From Hyphomicrobium sp. (GTDB lineage: Bacteria > Pseudomonadota > Alphaproteobacteria > Rhizobiales > Hyphomicrobiaceae): a stretch of DNA of 41,490 nt. Below, one piece after another: positions 1 to 9,178 of this stretch; position 1 is the stretch's first letter; every line of letters begins with the position of its first letter. The stretch lies in the NCBI GenBank assembly GCA_019748215.1, contig JAIEPV010000004.1:1-41490 (forward strand), written 5' to 3'. Below the pieces are notes generated by a model. It was not told the origin of the DNA. It made no database searches and saw nothing but the letters and a program-made list of their open reading frames with translations. The position numbers were made by a program, and so were the translations under genes.

Positions 1-378
1 TACAAAATAAAAAGTTCGGATCCGCCGGGGACGAAAGACGAAACCTCGGGGACGATCGAATTCACCGATTACACGCTGATTTTAGGCTTTGCCGACGACA
101 TTGCGATCCGTGTCGCCGACGCGAGCGCAGATAGTGGCGGCTCGATTATCGATGTGCGGTCGGCGTCGCAGTTCGGGCGCTATGACTTTGGCGCGAACGT
201 CGAACGGATCCGGATCATTCTCCGAGAAATCGTTGGCCGGCTTGAAGTGTCAGTGCCCAGTTCGAGTCCGGGCGCCGCTAAACCCATCGCCAAAGGCGAC
301 CAACAAAAGCTCAAACGACAGCTAGGACGCGATCTGGAGTCAAAGGAAGATCGCAAGCCAAGACGCCCCGCTCAATGA
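1..378 (+). CDS. DUF1499 family protein, C-terminal part
   Basis: Reading frame 1 is open from the first base to a TGA at 376-378, so the gene begins upstream of the window and only the last 125 residues are visible. The pattern of an acidic stretch, then DDIAIRV, a glycine/serine turn, DVRSASQFGRYDFGANVER and an amphipathic helix, matches the C-terminal half of DUF1499 proteins, a family of small, often exported or membrane-associated proteins of unknown function. The last 35 or so residues are a highly charged tail that is probably lineage specific. The 3' end overlaps the convergent hydrolase gene by 68 bp. No biochemical role can be given. The family call is from recognised sequence pattern only. 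Confidence 0.75.
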   Translation, partial: YKIKSSDPPGTKDETSGTIEFTDYTLILGFADDIAIRVADASADSGGSIIDVRSASQFGRYDFGANVERIRIILREIVGRLEVSVPSSSPGAAKPIAKGDQQKLKRQLGRDLESKEDRKPRRPAQ

Positions 379-1219
379 GAAACTCGACGTGAGCCTGGAC
401 CGATAATGTTGCGGCCGGCTGCATGGCGGCAGCTATGCCCCGATAAACCTCGGGTACGATCTGGCCGATGGTGGATGCGCCGGAATTGATGGCCGCGATC
501 ACCGACTGTTCCCGCCAGCGACGATGCAGCAGATAGGCTTTGACGGTGCGCTGGGGATCCTTCAAACGGCCGCCGTGACCGGGCAGAAAGACGTCGTCAG
601 TTCGATCGAGCAGAATTTCGAGCGAGGCGATGTAGTCTGCCATGCGGCCTTCGGGCGGCGCCACGACGGACGTGTTCCATGCCATGACGTGATCACCTGA
701 AAACACGGTGTGGCGGCCGTTGAGAGCGAACGAGATGTGGTCAGGTGCGTGGCCCGGCGTGTGCAGCGCCGTCACATTCCAATCGCCGCCGTCGATGATG
801 TCCCCACCATGCAACGCCAAGTCCGGCGCAAAATCGTAGTCGACAAAGAAACGTCCGGACGGGCTCAATTCGGCGGCGATGCGGGAGGCGGATGGGTCGC
901 GCGGATGGGCGCAGACGATGGCGCCGGTTTCAGCCTTGAGCGCGGCGACGCCATCGACGTGGTCGCGATGCGCGTGCGTGACGAGAATGTGGGTGATCTC
1001 GCGTGAGCCGGCGGCCTTCAGAATCGCTGCCAGATGGGCCGCGTCGCTCGGTCCCGGATCGATGACCGCAAGTGACGTCGAGCCGATCAGGTAGGTGTTG
1101 GTGCCCTTGAAGGTGAAGGGACCGGCGTTGGGCGCAACGAGGCGGACGATGCCGGGCGCCATCGGCGCCGGTTCGCCATAGGCAAACGTCATATCGGTTT
1201 TGAAGGCTATTCCATCCAA
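311..1219 (-). CDS. MBL-fold metallo-hydrolase (LACTB2/glyoxalase II-like)
   Basis: The 302-residue product carries the metallo-beta-lactamase-fold metal signature [10 protein letters not shown] near residue 95, then [17 protein letters not shown] and PGHGG, which supply the usual histidines and aspartates of a two-zinc hydrolase site. The N-terminal [14 protein letters not shown] block and the C-terminal winged-helix-like tail are typical of the LACTB2-like group, predicted hydrolases acting on thioesters, RNA or phosphoesters; substrate cannot be inferred. I chose the TTG start at 1219 because GGAG lies eight bases upstream and the N-terminal residues match family members; an in-frame ATG at 1192 would remove nine residues. 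The last 68 bases overlap the convergent DUF1499 gene. No signal peptide is seen, so it is likely cytoplasmic. Confidence 0.88.
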   Translation of the reverse strand: MDGIAFKTDMTFAYGEPAPMAPGIVRLVAPNAGPFTFKGTNTYLIGSTSLAVIDPGPSDAAHLAAILKAAGSREITHILVTHAHRDHVDGVAALKAETGAIVCAHPRDPSASRIAAELSPSGRFFVDYDFAPDLALHGGDIIDGGDWNVTALHTPGHAPDHISFALNGRHTVFSGDHVMAWNTSVVAPPEGRMADYIASLEILLDRTDDVFLPGHGGRLKDPQRTVKAYLLHRRWREQSVIAAINSGASTIGQIVPEVYRGIAAAMQPAATLSVQAHVEFLIERGVLACDLPLTPDRVLAVV

Positions 1220-1292
1220 CGCGGTGATCTCCGAAGGCGAGGCCCAGCTTCACGCATGTGCTGCCAGGATTGCCAGGACGAAAATAGGAAAT

Positions 1293-1369
1293 TGGTCGGA
1301 GCGAGAGGATTCGAACCTCCGACCCCTTGCTCCCGAAGCAAGTGCGCTACCAGGCTGCGCTACGCTCCG
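1293..1369 (-). tRNA. tRNA-Pro (anticodon CGG)
   Basis: Read on the minus strand, the 77 nt fold into a full cloverleaf. The seven-base acceptor stem pairs CGGAGCG with CGCTCCG, the T-arm holds GGTTCGAATCC, and the anticodon stem CTTGC/GCAAG encloses the loop TTCGGGA with anticodon CGG at 1333-1335. The 3' CCA is encoded at 1293-1295. It would read the proline codon CCG. It stands alone between the hydrolase gene and rmlA, with no neighbouring tRNA or integrase. Confidence 0.95.
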
Positions 1370-1587
1370 CACCGACCGTCAGCCCGACGTGAGGCTCTGT
1401 TCCGCCAGCCGCGCGGGAAAGACCGCGACCGGAAGTCGGGCTTATAGCGGCACGGGCCACCGCCTGCAAGCCTCTCGCGATCAAAGAGACGCGCGCGCGT
1501 AACCATGGCAGCAGGCGGGTGACTTAACGATTTTCGCCGCCTTGAATGGGCGTGCGCTCGATGTCTCGTTTTTGTTTGCAGACCGGG

Positions 1588-2460
1588 TCAGGAGGCGACG
1601 CGGCGTATATACTTTGCGTAATCGGATTTACCCAGGCGGGCGAGCCAAGGTTCCATCTCCGACAATGTGATGAAGCCTTTGCGCAGCGCGACTTCCTCAG
1701 GGCAGCAGACCTTCATGCTTTGGCGCCGCTCGAGCGTCGCAACAAACTCGCTGGCGGATAGTAGGCTGTCGAATGTTCCGGTGTCGAGCCAGGCAAAGCC
1801 GCGCCCCATGCGCTCGACGTGGAGTTTTCCGGCCTCCAAATAGCGGCGGTTGAGATCGGTGATCTCCAGTTCACCACGCGGCGATGGCTTGATGTCGGCT
1901 GCGATGTCGACGACGTCGTTGTCGTAGAAGTAAAGCCCGGTGACCGCCCAATTCGATTTCGGTGTCGGCGGCTTTTCTTCGATCGACGTCGCCTGACCGT
2001 CGGCGTCGAAACTGACGACGCCGTAGCGCTCTGGATCGTTGACCTCATAGGCAAACACGCTGGCGCCGGACGGGCGCTGCATTGCGTTTTCCAAAAGCTC
2101 GGGAAGGCCGTGACCATGGAAAATATTATCACCGAGAACCATCGCACACCGCGAATTGCCGATGAAGCGACGGCCGATGATGAACGCCTGCGCCAATCCA
2201 TCGGGCTTGGGCTGAATGGCATAACTCAGCGCCATGCCGAATTGGCTACCATCACCGAGCAAGGCCTCGAACTGCGCCTGATCGTGCGGCGTCGTGATGA
2301 TCAGCACGTCGCGGATACCCGCTAGCATCAGCACGGAGAGCGGATAGTAGATCATCGGCTTGTCGTAGACCGGCATCAATTGCTTCGAGATCGACAATGT
2401 CAGCGGGTACAGCCGCGTCCCGCTTCCCCCCGCCAGGATGATCCCTTTCAGTGCACTCAT
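1588..2460 (-). CDS. rmlA: Glucose-1-phosphate thymidylyltransferase
   Basis: This enzyme joins dTTP and glucose-1-phosphate to give dTDP-glucose, the first step of dTDP-L-rhamnose synthesis in the cytoplasm. The 290-residue length is standard for RmlA. The N-terminus carries the nucleotidyltransferase loop [11 protein letters not shown], followed by [18 protein letters not shown], with the conserved lysine and the metal-binding region GDNIFHG further on. It is the last of three minus-strand genes transcribed rmlC, rmlB, rmlA, and starts 42 bp after rmlB. The product feeds RmlB, and rhamnose usually goes into lipopolysaccharide O-antigen or exopolysaccharide. The ATG at 2460 gives the family N-terminus exactly. 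Nothing unusual was seen in the sequence. Confidence 0.97.
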   Translation of the reverse strand: MSALKGIILAGGSGTRLYPLTLSISKQLMPVYDKPMIYYPLSVLMLAGIRDVLIITTPHDQAQFEALLGDGSQFGMALSYAIQPKPDGLAQAFIIGRRFIGNSRCAMVLGDNIFHGHGLPELLENAMQRPSGASVFAYEVNDPERYGVVSFDADGQATSIEEKPPTPKSNWAVTGLYFYDNDVVDIAADIKPSPRGELEITDLNRRYLEAGKLHVERMGRGFAWLDTGTFDSLLSASEFVATLERRQSMKVCCPEEVALRKGFITLSEMEPWLARLGKSDYAKYIRRVAS

Positions 2461-2502
2461 AATTGCGTGTCCTAACCCGTTGCGACGAGATTTTCCGATT
2501 TG

Positions 2503-3600
2503 TCAGCCGGCCGCTGTTCCCGCCGCCACTTTGGAATTGCTGTCGGGCTCGGCCGGCAACAAACCCAAACGCGCACCTGAGTAGACGCCCTTGCGCAAGG
2601 GCGCCCACCAGGCCTCGTTTTCAAGATACCAAGCAACCGTGCGCGCAATGCCACTGGCAAACGTTTCTTCAGCGCGCCAGCCAAGCTCGGTCTCGATCTT
2701 TGCCGGATCGATGGCATAGCGACGATCGTGACCTGGGCGGTCAGTGACGTGGGTGATGAGATTGCGCCGTGGCGTGGTCGCTGGGCGGAGATCATCCAGG
2801 ATATCGCAAATTTGCCGGACAACAGCGATGTTTTCCATCGGTGCGCGGCCACCGACGTTATAGGTCTCGCCGACGCGACCGCGCTCAAGCGCGAGTGTCA
2901 GCGCCTTTACGTGATCATCGACGTACAGCCAATCGCGAACTTGCCGCCCGTCGCCGTAAACCGGCAGTGGTTTGCCATCCAGAGCATTGAGCAGCACCAG
3001 CGGAATGAGCTTTTCCGGAAAATGATAGGGGCCATAATTGTTCGAGCAATTGGTGATGACGGTCGGCAGCCCGTATGTTTCATGCCAAGCGCTGACCAGG
3101 TGGTCGGATGATGCTTTGCTGGCTGAGTAAGGGGATCGTGGATCGTAAGGTGTCGTTTCGGTGAAGAAGCCGTCCGCCGGAAGTGATCCGTAAACTTCAT
3201 CGGTTGAGACGTGAAGGAAGCGAAATGTGACTTTGTCAGTAGCTGTTAAACCGTTCCAATAGGCGCGCGCGGCTTCGAGCAGCACATGCGTGCCGACGAC
3301 GTTTGTGCGAATGAAATCTGCCGATCCCGTAATCGACCGATCGACATGGCTTTCGGCCGCCAGATGCATCACGGCCGATGGCTTGGTCTCGGCGAAAACC
3401 TCATCCATCGCCGCTCGATCGCAAATATCGGCATTAAAAAAGCGGTAGTTCGGTGCGTGCGCGATAGCATCCAGTGACGCGAGGTTCGCGGCGTACGTCA
3501 GCTTGTCGACATTGGTGACGTGCCAGCCGCGGTTCGCCACAAGATGGCGGATTAAAGCCGAGCCAATGAACCCGGCACCGCCCGTCACGATCACCCGCAT
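2503..3600 (-). CDS. rmlB: dTDP-glucose 4,6-dehydratase
   Basis: RmlB converts dTDP-glucose into dTDP-4-keto-6-deoxyglucose with bound NAD+. The protein is a short-chain dehydrogenase/reductase of the extended type. It opens with the Rossmann motif TGGAGFIGS, has [12 protein letters not shown] around residue 80, the catalytic threonine in VSTDEVYG, and the [11 protein letters not shown] block that holds the catalytic Tyr and Lys. Length (365 residues) is slightly above the usual 340-360 because of a short serine/alanine tail. The gene is the middle member of the rmlCBA run, 42 bp ahead of rmlA and 175 bp behind rmlC, so an internal promoter before it is possible. Confidence 0.97.
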   Translation of the reverse strand: MRVIVTGGAGFIGSALIRHLVANRGWHVTNVDKLTYAANLASLDAIAHAPNYRFFNADICDRAAMDEVFAETKPSAVMHLAAESHVDRSITGSADFIRTNVVGTHVLLEAARAYWNGLTATDKVTFRFLHVSTDEVYGSLPADGFFTETTPYDPRSPYSASKASSDHLVSAWHETYGLPTVITNCSNNYGPYHFPEKLIPLVLLNALDGKPLPVYGDGRQVRDWLYVDDHVKALTLALERGRVGETYNVGGRAPMENIAVVRQICDILDDLRPATTPRRNLITHVTDRPGHDRRYAIDPAKIETELGWRAEETFASGIARTVAWYLENEAWWAPLRKGVYSGARLGLLPAEPDSNSKVAAGTAAG

Positions 3601-3775
3601 ACTGTCAGTCCCCCGGATCTTTTGTTCAGCGACAGGCCACCACGCGCGACCAAGTGAACGTCATAGTTATGGCAACGGCACTATTTTTGCTAATTTCTTG
3701 TCGCTGCGGCATCGGCATCAAATCGGAACGTTCGCAACGTGGTCATGCGAGCGGCAATTTCGTCGCTTTGGTATT

Positions 3776-4330
3776 TCAAAGCGTAAAATAAACCGGCGAT
3801 TCGGCGAGCGTCGGATGTTTCGTGTCCTTGTCCGAAAGTTGCGCGCCGCCGTTTGGCACAGGCCAGTCGATCGCCAACGCCGGGTCGTTCCATAGAATGC
3901 CATGGTCGCACTGAGGGGCGTAGACAGCGGTGACTTTGTAGATGACTTCGGTGTCGGGCTCGAGCGTACAAAAGCCGTGCGCGAAGCCGGGCGGCACCCA
4001 AAGCTGCTGCCAATTGTCGGCCGAAAGGACAGCGCTAACGTGCTGGCCGAAGGTTGCCGAGCCGTGCCGAATGTCGACTGCGACGTCGAAGATCGAACCG
4101 CGGACGACCCGGACCAGCTTACCTTGCGCGTGCGGCGCGGATTGAAAATGCAAGCCTCGGACGACGCCGGCACGACGCGACAGAGAATGGTTGTCCTGGA
4201 CAAAACCAACATTGATGCCGCCGTCGGCCAGAAATTTCTGGTTATAAACTTCGGAGAAGAATCCGCGATCGTCGCGGTAGATCTTAGGGGAAATCAGTTT
4301 GACGTCGCTGATTTCTAGGGATTTGATCAT
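3776..4330 (-). CDS. rmlC: dTDP-4-dehydrorhamnose 3,5-epimerase
   Basis: RmlC epimerises C3 and C5 of dTDP-4-keto-6-deoxyglucose, giving the substrate of the reductase RmlD. The protein is a single cupin domain with DDRGFFSEVYN, the catalytic histidine in VRGLHFQ, VRVVRGSIFDVAVDIR and WVPPGFAHGF, all hallmark blocks. The frame is open 11 residues upstream, but the ATG at 4330 gives the normal N-terminus MIKSLEI and the usual length (184 residues), with GAAGG about ten bases before it. It is the promoter-proximal gene of the rmlCBA run. A 308-bp divergent spacer separates it from ada. Confidence 0.95.
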   Translation of the reverse strand: MIKSLEISDVKLISPKIYRDDRGFFSEVYNQKFLADGGINVGFVQDNHSLSRRAGVVRGLHFQSAPHAQGKLVRVVRGSIFDVAVDIRHGSATFGQHVSAVLSADNWQQLWVPPGFAHGFCTLEPDTEVIYKVTAVYAPQCDHGILWNDPALAIDWPVPNGGAQLSDKDTKHPTLAESPVYFTL

Positions 4331-4638
4331 ACGTTCATGGCCTTCGACGAAATGGCGGTCCACGCCCCATCATTTGACTAACGCATCGCGCCTCGCCGAG
4401 ATCGAAGCAAGTATGAATCTGGTCGCATAGCCGCGCTCGAATCCATGCGATGATGGATCGGCCAAACCGGCTTTGCGGTGTGCCCGTAGCGGTGACCTGC
4501 TTGCAAGCTAACCGTCGCGGCACCGGTCCTCGCGGCTTTGCACGAAGCGTCAATATTGACGGCAAGAAGCGGAGTGCAGACGGCTGAAAAGCCGAGTACT
4601 TGGGTGTCTTGGACGACAGTGAGCCAAGGAATTTCGAC
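4331..4638. promoter_or_regulatory. Divergent promoter region between rmlC and ada
   Basis: This 308-bp spacer must hold promoters for the leftward rmlCBA run and for rightward ada. No clear -35/-10 pair could be chosen by eye. The most distinctive element is a perfect 14-bp palindrome, CGTCAATATTGACG, at 4548-4561, which ends 77 bp before the ada start codon and is a plausible operator. An AAGGA ribosome-binding site for ada lies at 4626-4630. No convincing gene was found within the spacer. Confidence 0.5.
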
Positions 4639-5718
4639 ATGACGGCGAAGGTTCTGTCACGATTCGCCAGCCCACTATCGGCCAGCGACGATCAGATGTG
4701 GGCCGCCATCATAGTCCGCGACCCTGACTTCGAAAGTCGCTTCGTTTATTCCGTCAAAACGACAGGTGTGTACTGTCGCCCGACGTGCCAGGCGAGATTG
4801 CCACTACGCCGCAATGTTGCCTTTCATGCTTCTTGTGCTGACGCCGAGGCCGAAGGGTTCCGACCGTGTAAACGCTGCCGGCCTCGCGACCCAACCGTTG
4901 CCGCCGAGACGATCGCAAAGATTTCGGCCGCGTGCCGGTTCATAGAGTCCGCAGAGTTGCCACCTAGCCTGAACGAGATAGCGGCTGCGGCCGGGCTCAG
5001 CGCCTATCATTTTCATCGCACGTTCAGGTCTATCGTCGGCTTGACGCCGAAAGCCTATGGCGAAGCGCAGCGCCATCGCCGCGTGCGGGAAGCATTGATG
5101 GTTTCAGAAACCGTGACCTCTGCCATCTATGACTCAGGCTTCAATTCGAGTGGCCGGTTTTATGCGACGGCTCAAGAAGCGTTTGGGATGACGCCGACAC
5201 GGCTTCGCAACAAAGGCGACAGCGAAATCATTCGCTTTGCAATCGGCGATTGCTCGCTCGGCTGCATTCTGGTGGCGGCAAGTGGCAAAGGCATCTGCGC
5301 CGTCCTGCTCGGAAACGACGCCCAGGCTCTTTTGCGCGATCTGGAGGCCCGTTTTGCAAACGCTGAGCTGATCGGCGGGGACGCCGAATTCGATGCAATG
5401 GCCGCGACCGTGATCGCATTTGTCGACAAGCCATCCGACGAATTTGGGCTGCCGCTCGACATCCGAGGCACCGCATTTCAACACAAGGTATGGCAGGCCC
5501 TTCGTGATATTCCGTCTGGCTCAACCGCAAGTTACGCGCAAATCGCCAACACGATCGCAAAGCCGAAAGCAGTCCGTGCGGTCGCACGGGCCTGCGCCGC
5601 CAATGCCATCGCCGTCGTCGTGCCTTGTCACCGTGTCGTGCGCACCGATGGCGATCTATCGGGCTATCGCTGGGGAATTGACCGTAAGCGTGAGCTGTTA
5701 CGTCGAGAGCGAAGCTAG
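4639..5718 (+). CDS. ada: Ada: O6-methylguanine-DNA methyltransferase and AraC-type activator
   Basis: Ada repairs methylated DNA by moving methyl groups to its own cysteines and, once methylated at the N-terminus, activates alkylation-response genes. Three domains are visible: an N-terminal zinc domain with Cys46, Cys50, Cys77 and Cys80, spaced exactly as Cys38/42/69/72 of E. coli Ada; an AraC-type helix-turn-helix at about residues 95-185; and a C-terminal methyltransferase with the PCHRV active site at Cys330. So all three functions look intact. The ATG at 4639 was preferred to an open frame starting at 4600 because AAGGA sits eight bases upstream and the product then has 359 residues, near the E. 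coli length of 354. No alkB or alkA follows. Confidence 0.96.
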   Translation: MTAKVLSRFASPLSASDDQMWAAIIVRDPDFESRFVYSVKTTGVYCRPTCQARLPLRRNVAFHASCADAEAEGFRPCKRCRPRDPTVAAETIAKISAACRFIESAELPPSLNEIAAAAGLSAYHFHRTFRSIVGLTPKAYGEAQRHRRVREALMVSETVTSAIYDSGFNSSGRFYATAQEAFGMTPTRLRNKGDSEIIRFAIGDCSLGCILVAASGKGICAVLLGNDAQALLRDLEARFANAELIGGDAEFDAMAATVIAFVDKPSDEFGLPLDIRGTAFQHKVWQALRDIPSGSTASYAQIANTIAKPKAVRAVARACAANAIAVVVPCHRVVRTDGDLSGYRWGIDRKRELLRRERS

Positions 5719-5778
5719 TGGCCATGTTCCACCGGCTCGTTCGACAAGCGGCTGTCGGCCTGCCAGATTGTACGCGGT

Positions 5779-5805
5779 GTCAGCGATCGTCAATGTCACG
5801 CTGAC
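5779..5805 (+). terminator. Possible terminator hairpin after ada
   Basis: The arms GTCAGCG (5779-5785) and CGCTGAC (5799-5805) form a seven-base-pair stem with a 13-base loop, 60 bp after the ada stop. There is no T-run behind it, so an intrinsic terminator is only a guess. Confidence 0.3.
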
Positions 5806-6017
5806 GCGTGGCTAAGGCAGATCTTCTCAGATCACGTTGCCCACAACTTTGGCATTGATGAGAAAATGCGCCTCAGCGCTAGGCAGATTTTTCGAGACGA
5901 GACGCGATCCCAACCTGCGCGCGATGTAGCACGGCGATAATGCCATCAATTTTGTAATTTGCTTTGGTTGGCACGCTACTTGAGTTGATCGGGGAAAATC
6001 GAAACACCAGTCGGGGT

Positions 6018-6545
6018 ATGTCTCGCGTGGGGCAAGATGACTTCCATGGTTATACCGTCGCTTACGACCGCGACGAAATTCAATTTCCGGTCTACGCGGT
6101 CCTGGCGATCGGTGGCGCGCTTCTAGCGCGCGGTGTGATGATCGATAACATCTTCCTGGTCGCAATTGGTATCGCCGCAATCGGTTACGTCTATCACAAC
6201 TACCCGTTGCTGGAGACGGGCCGTCCGCGCCTCGGCGCTGGCCAATATGGCGTCTTTGTCGACGGGCTCGGCATTATCGCCTGGCGTTCGATCAACGACA
6301 TCGACATCGTCGCTGGAGATCACCGGGGTGTTGTCCATCGCGAACTCAGATTAAGTCTCAGTCGGCCAATCGGCTCAGCGCTGATCGTGGATTGGCGAAA
6401 ACGTCCGGTTCACCGCTTTCTCATGCGACTGCCGTGGGCGTCGCGGGGGCCGACAACAATCGACATCCCCCTCGATGTCTTTGACCAACCCGCCGATGAT
6501 ATTCATGCGACGTTCGTCCGCATGCGGCGCTTCTACGGCGCGTGA
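6018..6545 (+). CDS. Small membrane protein of unknown function
   Basis: I do not recognise this protein. From the ATG at 6018 it has 175 residues: a short polar N-terminus, two closely spaced hydrophobic segments at about residues 27-60 (VYAVLAIGGALL and IFLVAIGIAAIGYV), then a soluble C-terminal domain of alternating hydrophobic and charged strands that could be a PH-like beta-barrel, as in several bacterial two-helix membrane proteins. Translation could also begin at a TTG at 5964, which would add 18 residues; neither start has a good ribosome-binding site (GGGG lies only two bases before the ATG). It converges on egtD with a 65-bp gap. Codon bias and the membrane pattern support a real gene, but the fold is inference. 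Confidence 0.65.
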   Translation: MSRVGQDDFHGYTVAYDRDEIQFPVYAVLAIGGALLARGVMIDNIFLVAIGIAAIGYVYHNYPLLETGRPRLGAGQYGVFVDGLGIIAWRSINDIDIVAGDHRGVVHRELRLSLSRPIGSALIVDWRKRPVHRFLMRLPWASRGPTTIDIPLDVFDQPADDIHATFVRMRRFYGA

Positions 6546-6610
6546 TGCCTCGCCAACGACCGCGTCGGTGGGATGGCTTGGTCGGCAGTTGCCATCGTCC
6601 GCGCCGCCAA

Positions 6611-7585
6611 TCAGGCGGCCACAAGTTCATGAACGCTAAACAGGTGTTGGCTATCCGTCCACGTTTGGACCGCCTCCCAGCCAGACTTAGCTGCCAGCTG
6701 ACGGAATTCGTCGACCGTATATTTGTACGAATTTTCGGTATGAATGGACTCGCCCTGACGCATCGGAAAGCTCCGGCCAAGAATCTCTATATCTTGGTCG
6801 ATGAGGCTGAACAGGTGCATCTCGATACGGCCGTGGATCGGATCAAAAATTGCTTGGTGCCGAAACGTCGTGATGTCGAATGAATCTTCGATCTCGCGAT
6901 TGATGCGCTGGAGAAGATTGAGGTTGAACTCGGCCGTCACACCCGCGGCATCGTTGTAGGCGCGCACGAGTTTCCCAATATCTTTTTTGAGGTCGACACC
7001 GACGATCAGCCGACTGTGCTCGCTTAATGACGATTTCAATACGCGCAACAAATGAATGGCTTCTGCCGGTGCTAGATTGCCGATCGTCGAGCCGGGAAAA
7101 AAACCGAATTTTGGGACCGACGAGATCGCTGCGGGGTAGCGAACCGGCTGAGAAAAATCGGCGACGATGGGGAGGACGGTGAGGGTCGGGAACGTCCGCG
7201 ACAATCGTTCCCGCGCGCCATCGAGTGCGCTCGCCGACACGTCGATTGGGATATACAAACGGAGCTTGGCGAGCGCCTCAATGATAAGCTCGGTTTTGCG
7301 GCTTGAACCCGATCCGAATTCGACAAGTGCTGCCCCGTCAGCGACGTTGGCAACGAAGTCCGACGCGTTGGTTTTCAGGATCTCGATTTCGGCTCGAGTT
7401 TGGTAGTATTCGGGCAAATCCGTAATTTCTTCAAACAATTCGCTGCCGCGCCGATCGTACAAGAAACGGCGCGGTATGGTTTTCTGTTTCAACGATAAGC
7501 CGGATAGAACGGCGTCGGCGAAATCAGTGTTGCTGCTGGGATGTGTAGGTTCGAGGCGTGGCAGTGCCGTTTTGGTAAGTTCCAT
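6611..7585 (-). CDS. egtD: L-histidine N-alpha-methyltransferase (EgtD)
   Basis: EgtD uses three S-adenosylmethionine molecules to trimethylate histidine to hercynine, the first step of ergothioneine synthesis. The 324-residue protein begins near LKQKTIPRRFLYDRRGSELFEEI, a hallmark of the family, has the SAM-binding loop VEFGSGSSRKT at about residue 75, and shows FFPGSTIGN and GVDLKKD further on. The open frame extends 114 codons upstream but this lies inside egtB; the ATG at 7585 was chosen because AGGGA precedes it and it lies two bases after the egtB stop. The tight spacing indicates one egtB-egtD transcript. No signal peptide is present, so the enzyme acts in the cytoplasm. Confidence 0.95.
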   Translation of the reverse strand: MELTKTALPRLEPTHPSSNTDFADAVLSGLSLKQKTIPRRFLYDRRGSELFEEITDLPEYYQTRAEIEILKTNASDFVANVADGAALVEFGSGSSRKTELIIEALAKLRLYIPIDVSASALDGARERLSRTFPTLTVLPIVADFSQPVRYPAAISSVPKFGFFPGSTIGNLAPAEAIHLLRVLKSSLSEHSRLIVGVDLKKDIGKLVRAYNDAAGVTAEFNLNLLQRINREIEDSFDITTFRHQAIFDPIHGRIEMHLFSLIDQDIEILGRSFPMRQGESIHTENSYKYTVDEFRQLAAKSGWEAVQTWTDSQHLFSVHELVAA

Positions 7586-7587
7586 TC

Positions 7588-8880
7588 TCAAAGATCCCTT
7601 GCGAGGCGAAGCCCGGTGAATTGCCAGCGCTGATGCGGATAAAAGAAATTCCGATACGTCGCGCGCGAGTGGCGAGCAGGCGTAACGCACGATGCGCCGC
7701 GCAGCACATGCTGGCTGACCATGAATTTGCCGTTGTATTCTCCCAGGGCGCCCGGCGGTGAGCGGTAGCCTGGGTAAGGAAGGTAAGCACTTTGTGTCCA
7801 CTGCCAGCAGTCGCCGAACATTTGTTGTAACCCAGCGTGAGCATCCTTGCTGCACGCCATCGGTCGTAGATATTTCGAGCCGACGGTGTTTCCGGATGAG
7901 GGCGTCGCTGCGGAGGCAATTTCCCATTCAAATTCTGTCGGCAATCTTTTTCCGGCCCATCGCGTGAACGCGTCGGCTTCGAAGTAACTGACGTGGCAAA
8001 CGGGAGCGTCAAGCTCGATGGGGTGTAAGCCATCCAACGACATGGCGTACCACTCGCCCTGGCACTGTTCCCAATACAAGGGCGCGATCCACCCCTCGGC
8101 GTTGACCAAGGTCCACCCGTCTGACAGCCACAACGCCGGCGTGCGATAACCACCGTCCGCCATGAACTCCAACCATTCCCGGTTGGTCACGAGGCGATCA
8201 GCCAATTGAAAATCGTGCACGAGTGCTTGGTGCCGAGGGGTCTCGTTGTCCCAAGAAAAAGTATCGCGCGCTGCGCCGATGTCGAATATGCCGCCCGCAA
8301 AATCTACGAAGCGCAAGTCAGCGCTCGCCGGGTGATGTGGTGCGTCCAGACGGGGCTGATAGGCGGGCCTCAAAGGGTTTGCGGCAAACAATGACAAGAT
8401 ATCCGTCAGCAGCAATTCTTGATGCTGTTGCTCGTGGTTGATGCCCAATGTCACCAGTTCGGCAATGCTTGAACTCTCGGGACCAATATTCGCCAGCAAA
8501 TCGTCAAGCTTGGCGTCGATATGTGCTCTGTACGCAAAAACGCGATCGCTGGACGGTCGTGATAACACACCTCGCGACGACCGCGGTTGTCGCGCTCCAA
8601 AGCTCTCATAATAGGAGTTGAAGCAGAAATTGAATTGGTCGTCGAAGAGCTGATAATTCTTGACGTAGTTTTGTAGAATAAACGTTTCGAAAAACCACGT
8701 CGTGTGCCCCAGATGCCATTTCGTTGGGCTCGCGTCCGGCGTCGCCTGGACCGTCATGTCCTCGGCGGACAACGGCGCTGCTAGTGCAACACTCAACGAC
8801 CGAGTTGACGTCAGCGCCTTGCGCAATTCCGCCAAAGTCGTTTCAGCGCCGGGTGGAGGCGTTCGCGATCGATCGAGCAT
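7588..8880 (-). CDS. egtB: Ergothioneine biosynthesis iron oxidase EgtB
   Basis: EgtB is a non-haem iron sulfoxide synthase that joins a cysteine-type thiol to hercynine with O2. The N-terminal DinB-like half carries KWHLGHTTWFFE (His56, His59) and INHEQQHQE (His149, His153), which supply the three-histidine iron site. The C-terminal half is a formylglycine-enzyme-like domain with FEWEIA, a tryptophan-rich WQWT block, RGASCVTP and TYRNFF. Length, 430 residues, is normal. The ATG at 8880 has AAGG eight bases upstream. Neither egtA, egtC nor egtE is nearby, so the thiol donor (gamma-glutamylcysteine or cysteine) is open. It is translationally close to egtD. Confidence 0.95.
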   Translation of the reverse strand: MLDRSRTPPPGAETTLAELRKALTSTRSLSVALAAPLSAEDMTVQATPDASPTKWHLGHTTWFFETFILQNYVKNYQLFDDQFNFCFNSYYESFGARQPRSSRGVLSRPSSDRVFAYRAHIDAKLDDLLANIGPESSSIAELVTLGINHEQQHQELLLTDILSLFAANPLRPAYQPRLDAPHHPASADLRFVDFAGGIFDIGAARDTFSWDNETPRHQALVHDFQLADRLVTNREWLEFMADGGYRTPALWLSDGWTLVNAEGWIAPLYWEQCQGEWYAMSLDGLHPIELDAPVCHVSYFEADAFTRWAGKRLPTEFEWEIASAATPSSGNTVGSKYLRPMACSKDAHAGLQQMFGDCWQWTQSAYLPYPGYRSPPGALGEYNGKFMVSQHVLRGASCVTPARHSRATYRNFFYPHQRWQFTGLRLARDL

Positions 8881-9178
8881 GTATCTTACCTTTACTTCGG
8901 CGCTTGATCACGCGCCGTGAGACCGAAGCAACGATTGCGGCTTATGCGTTTGGCCCGCCCCAATCTCATGTGCGCTGTTGCGGCGCAACAATAGAACACG
9001 CGGTGCGCCGGTTAGATCCCAAAATTGCTGCGGACTTTTGCACGCACTTCGCCGCTAGCGCCCGTGTTTGCGCGTGTTGAGCTGCGCAATTACCCCGCGA
9101 AGGGGCTGAAAGCTCTCTAACGATAATCGCTTCACTCCGTTCCAATCAGTGCAGCATCAATCATTTATCAATGCGCTG
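8881..9178. promoter_or_regulatory. egtBD upstream region with palindrome
   Basis: No gene is visible in these 298 bases between egtB and the DUF427 gene. The notable element is the perfect 15-base palindrome TGTTGCGGCGCAACA at 8976-8990, about 100 bases upstream of the egtB start, which could be an operator. No confident sigma-70 promoter could be picked. Confidence 0.4.

Noticed and set aside
1293-1369. tRNA-Pro as an integration site for a mobile island
   Set aside because: No integrase gene or repeat of the tRNA 3' end was seen nearby.
7586-7927. 114-residue N-terminal extension of egtD
   Set aside because: It overlaps egtB in another frame, and the family N-terminus begins at the ATG at 7585.
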